64,000 bases of DNA from Bradyrhizobium macuxiense (GTDB taxonomy: Bacteria > Pseudomonadota > Alphaproteobacteria > Rhizobiales > Xanthobacteraceae), in contig NZ_LNCU01000039.1 in the NCBI RefSeq assembly GCF_001542415.1, positions 56,763-120,762 on the forward strand. Direction: 5' to 3'. The position numbers and the translations under genes are program-made. Numbering within the stretch: the stretch's first letter is position 1; the number at the start of each line of letters is the position of its first letter. The notes beneath the pieces were generated by a model that made no database searches, had not been told where the DNA came from, and was given only the letters and a program-made list of their open reading frames with translations. Shown here piece by piece: positions 63,878 to 64,000 of this stretch.

Positions 63878-64000
63878 TCTCGATCGAACGCCTCGAAAAG
63901 ATTGCCACCGACGTTTCCTTCCAACCGGCCTCGGTCGAGCGCGTCATCCGATTGATAGATGTGCTCCACCAAATCGCGTCGACCGCGAGCTCGGAAAGCT
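63874..64000 (+). CDS. abiEii: AbiEii nucleotidyltransferase toxin, partial
   Basis: The first 42 codons of the next gene (GTG start, VISIERLEKIATDVSFQPASVERVIRLIDVLHQIA) match the N-terminus of AbiEii-type nucleotidyltransferase toxins. It is coupled to abiEi through a GTGA overlap and has GGAG 8 bases upstream. The window ends before the catalytic GS...D motif, so function rests on the partner gene and this short stretch. Confidence 0.75.
   Translation, partial: MISIERLEKIATDVSFQPASVERVIRLIDVLHQIASTASSES

Noticed and set aside
1..64000. tRNA genes, rRNA, CRISPR arrays, integrase or att sites
   Set aside because: None was recognised on reading. A tRNA could be missed by eye, but no typical TTCGANNC arm with a fitting cloverleaf was noticed.

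Overview
The window looks like part of a symbiosis island of a nodulating Bradyrhizobium or a close relative. This is inferred from gene content: a NodV/NodW-type sensor and regulator pair, a NodM-type GlmS, and a set of enzymes that make and decorate GDP-fucose for Nod factors (GDP-mannose dehydratase, GDP-fucose synthase, a FkbM methyltransferase like NoeI, an acyltransferase like NolL). No rRNA, tRNA, CRISPR array, integrase or intact transposase was seen, so neither end of the island is visible.

Positions 741-18104 hold the 'plasmid-like' core of an integrative and conjugative element (ICE): an ArdC-type anti-restriction protein, a ParB-like protein, a 1440-residue methyltransferase/strawberry-notch helicase fusion, a toprim protein, a DUF2493 protein, DUF736, an AlpA-like helix-turn-helix protein, a replication initiator (RepA/RPA) with iteron-like repeats, DUF2840, a TraF-like peptidase and a lytic transglycosylase. 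This part is partly decayed. RepA lacks its middle, no parA is present, a DUF2285 gene is in fragments, and DUF736 debris flanks an inserted Phd/PIN toxin-antitoxin pair.

Positions 18316-33950 hold the transfer machinery: an inverted repeat that could belong to oriT, the relaxase, the TraG/VirD4 coupling protein, a ribbon-helix-helix regulator, then trbB-C-D-E-J-K-L-F-G-I and a DUF2274 gene, mostly joined by 4-bp overlaps. An MFS transporter gene sits between the regulator and trbB and is bracketed by a short direct repeat. The trb genes look intact, so the mating pore may still be functional even though the replication module is not.

From 33951 the gene density drops and the sequence becomes patchier, as is usual in symbiotic regions. 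Here lie a di-heme peroxidase, noeI, an RND pump without a fusion protein, a pabB-pabA pair with a Dabb-domain gene upstream, bioD-bioA (BioD has lost its P-loop lysine), the GC-rich noeL-nolK pair, a three-gene cassette (glycosyltransferase, MFS exporter, alpha/beta hydrolase), nodM, nodV-nodW plus a third response regulator, and nolL. Three diverged copies of a roughly 67-bp element lie in the gaps before noeI, before nodM, and between nodV and nolL. They match neither a nod box nor a tts box as I know these. The window ends in an AbiEi/AbiEii toxin-antitoxin system with two palindromic operators; AbiEii is cut by the window edge.

The symbiotic genes fit one pathway: NodM supplies glucosamine-6-phosphate for the Nod factor backbone, NoeL and NolK make GDP-L-fucose, NoeI and NolL would methylate and acetylate the fucose, and NodV/NodW would activate expression in response to host isoflavonoids.
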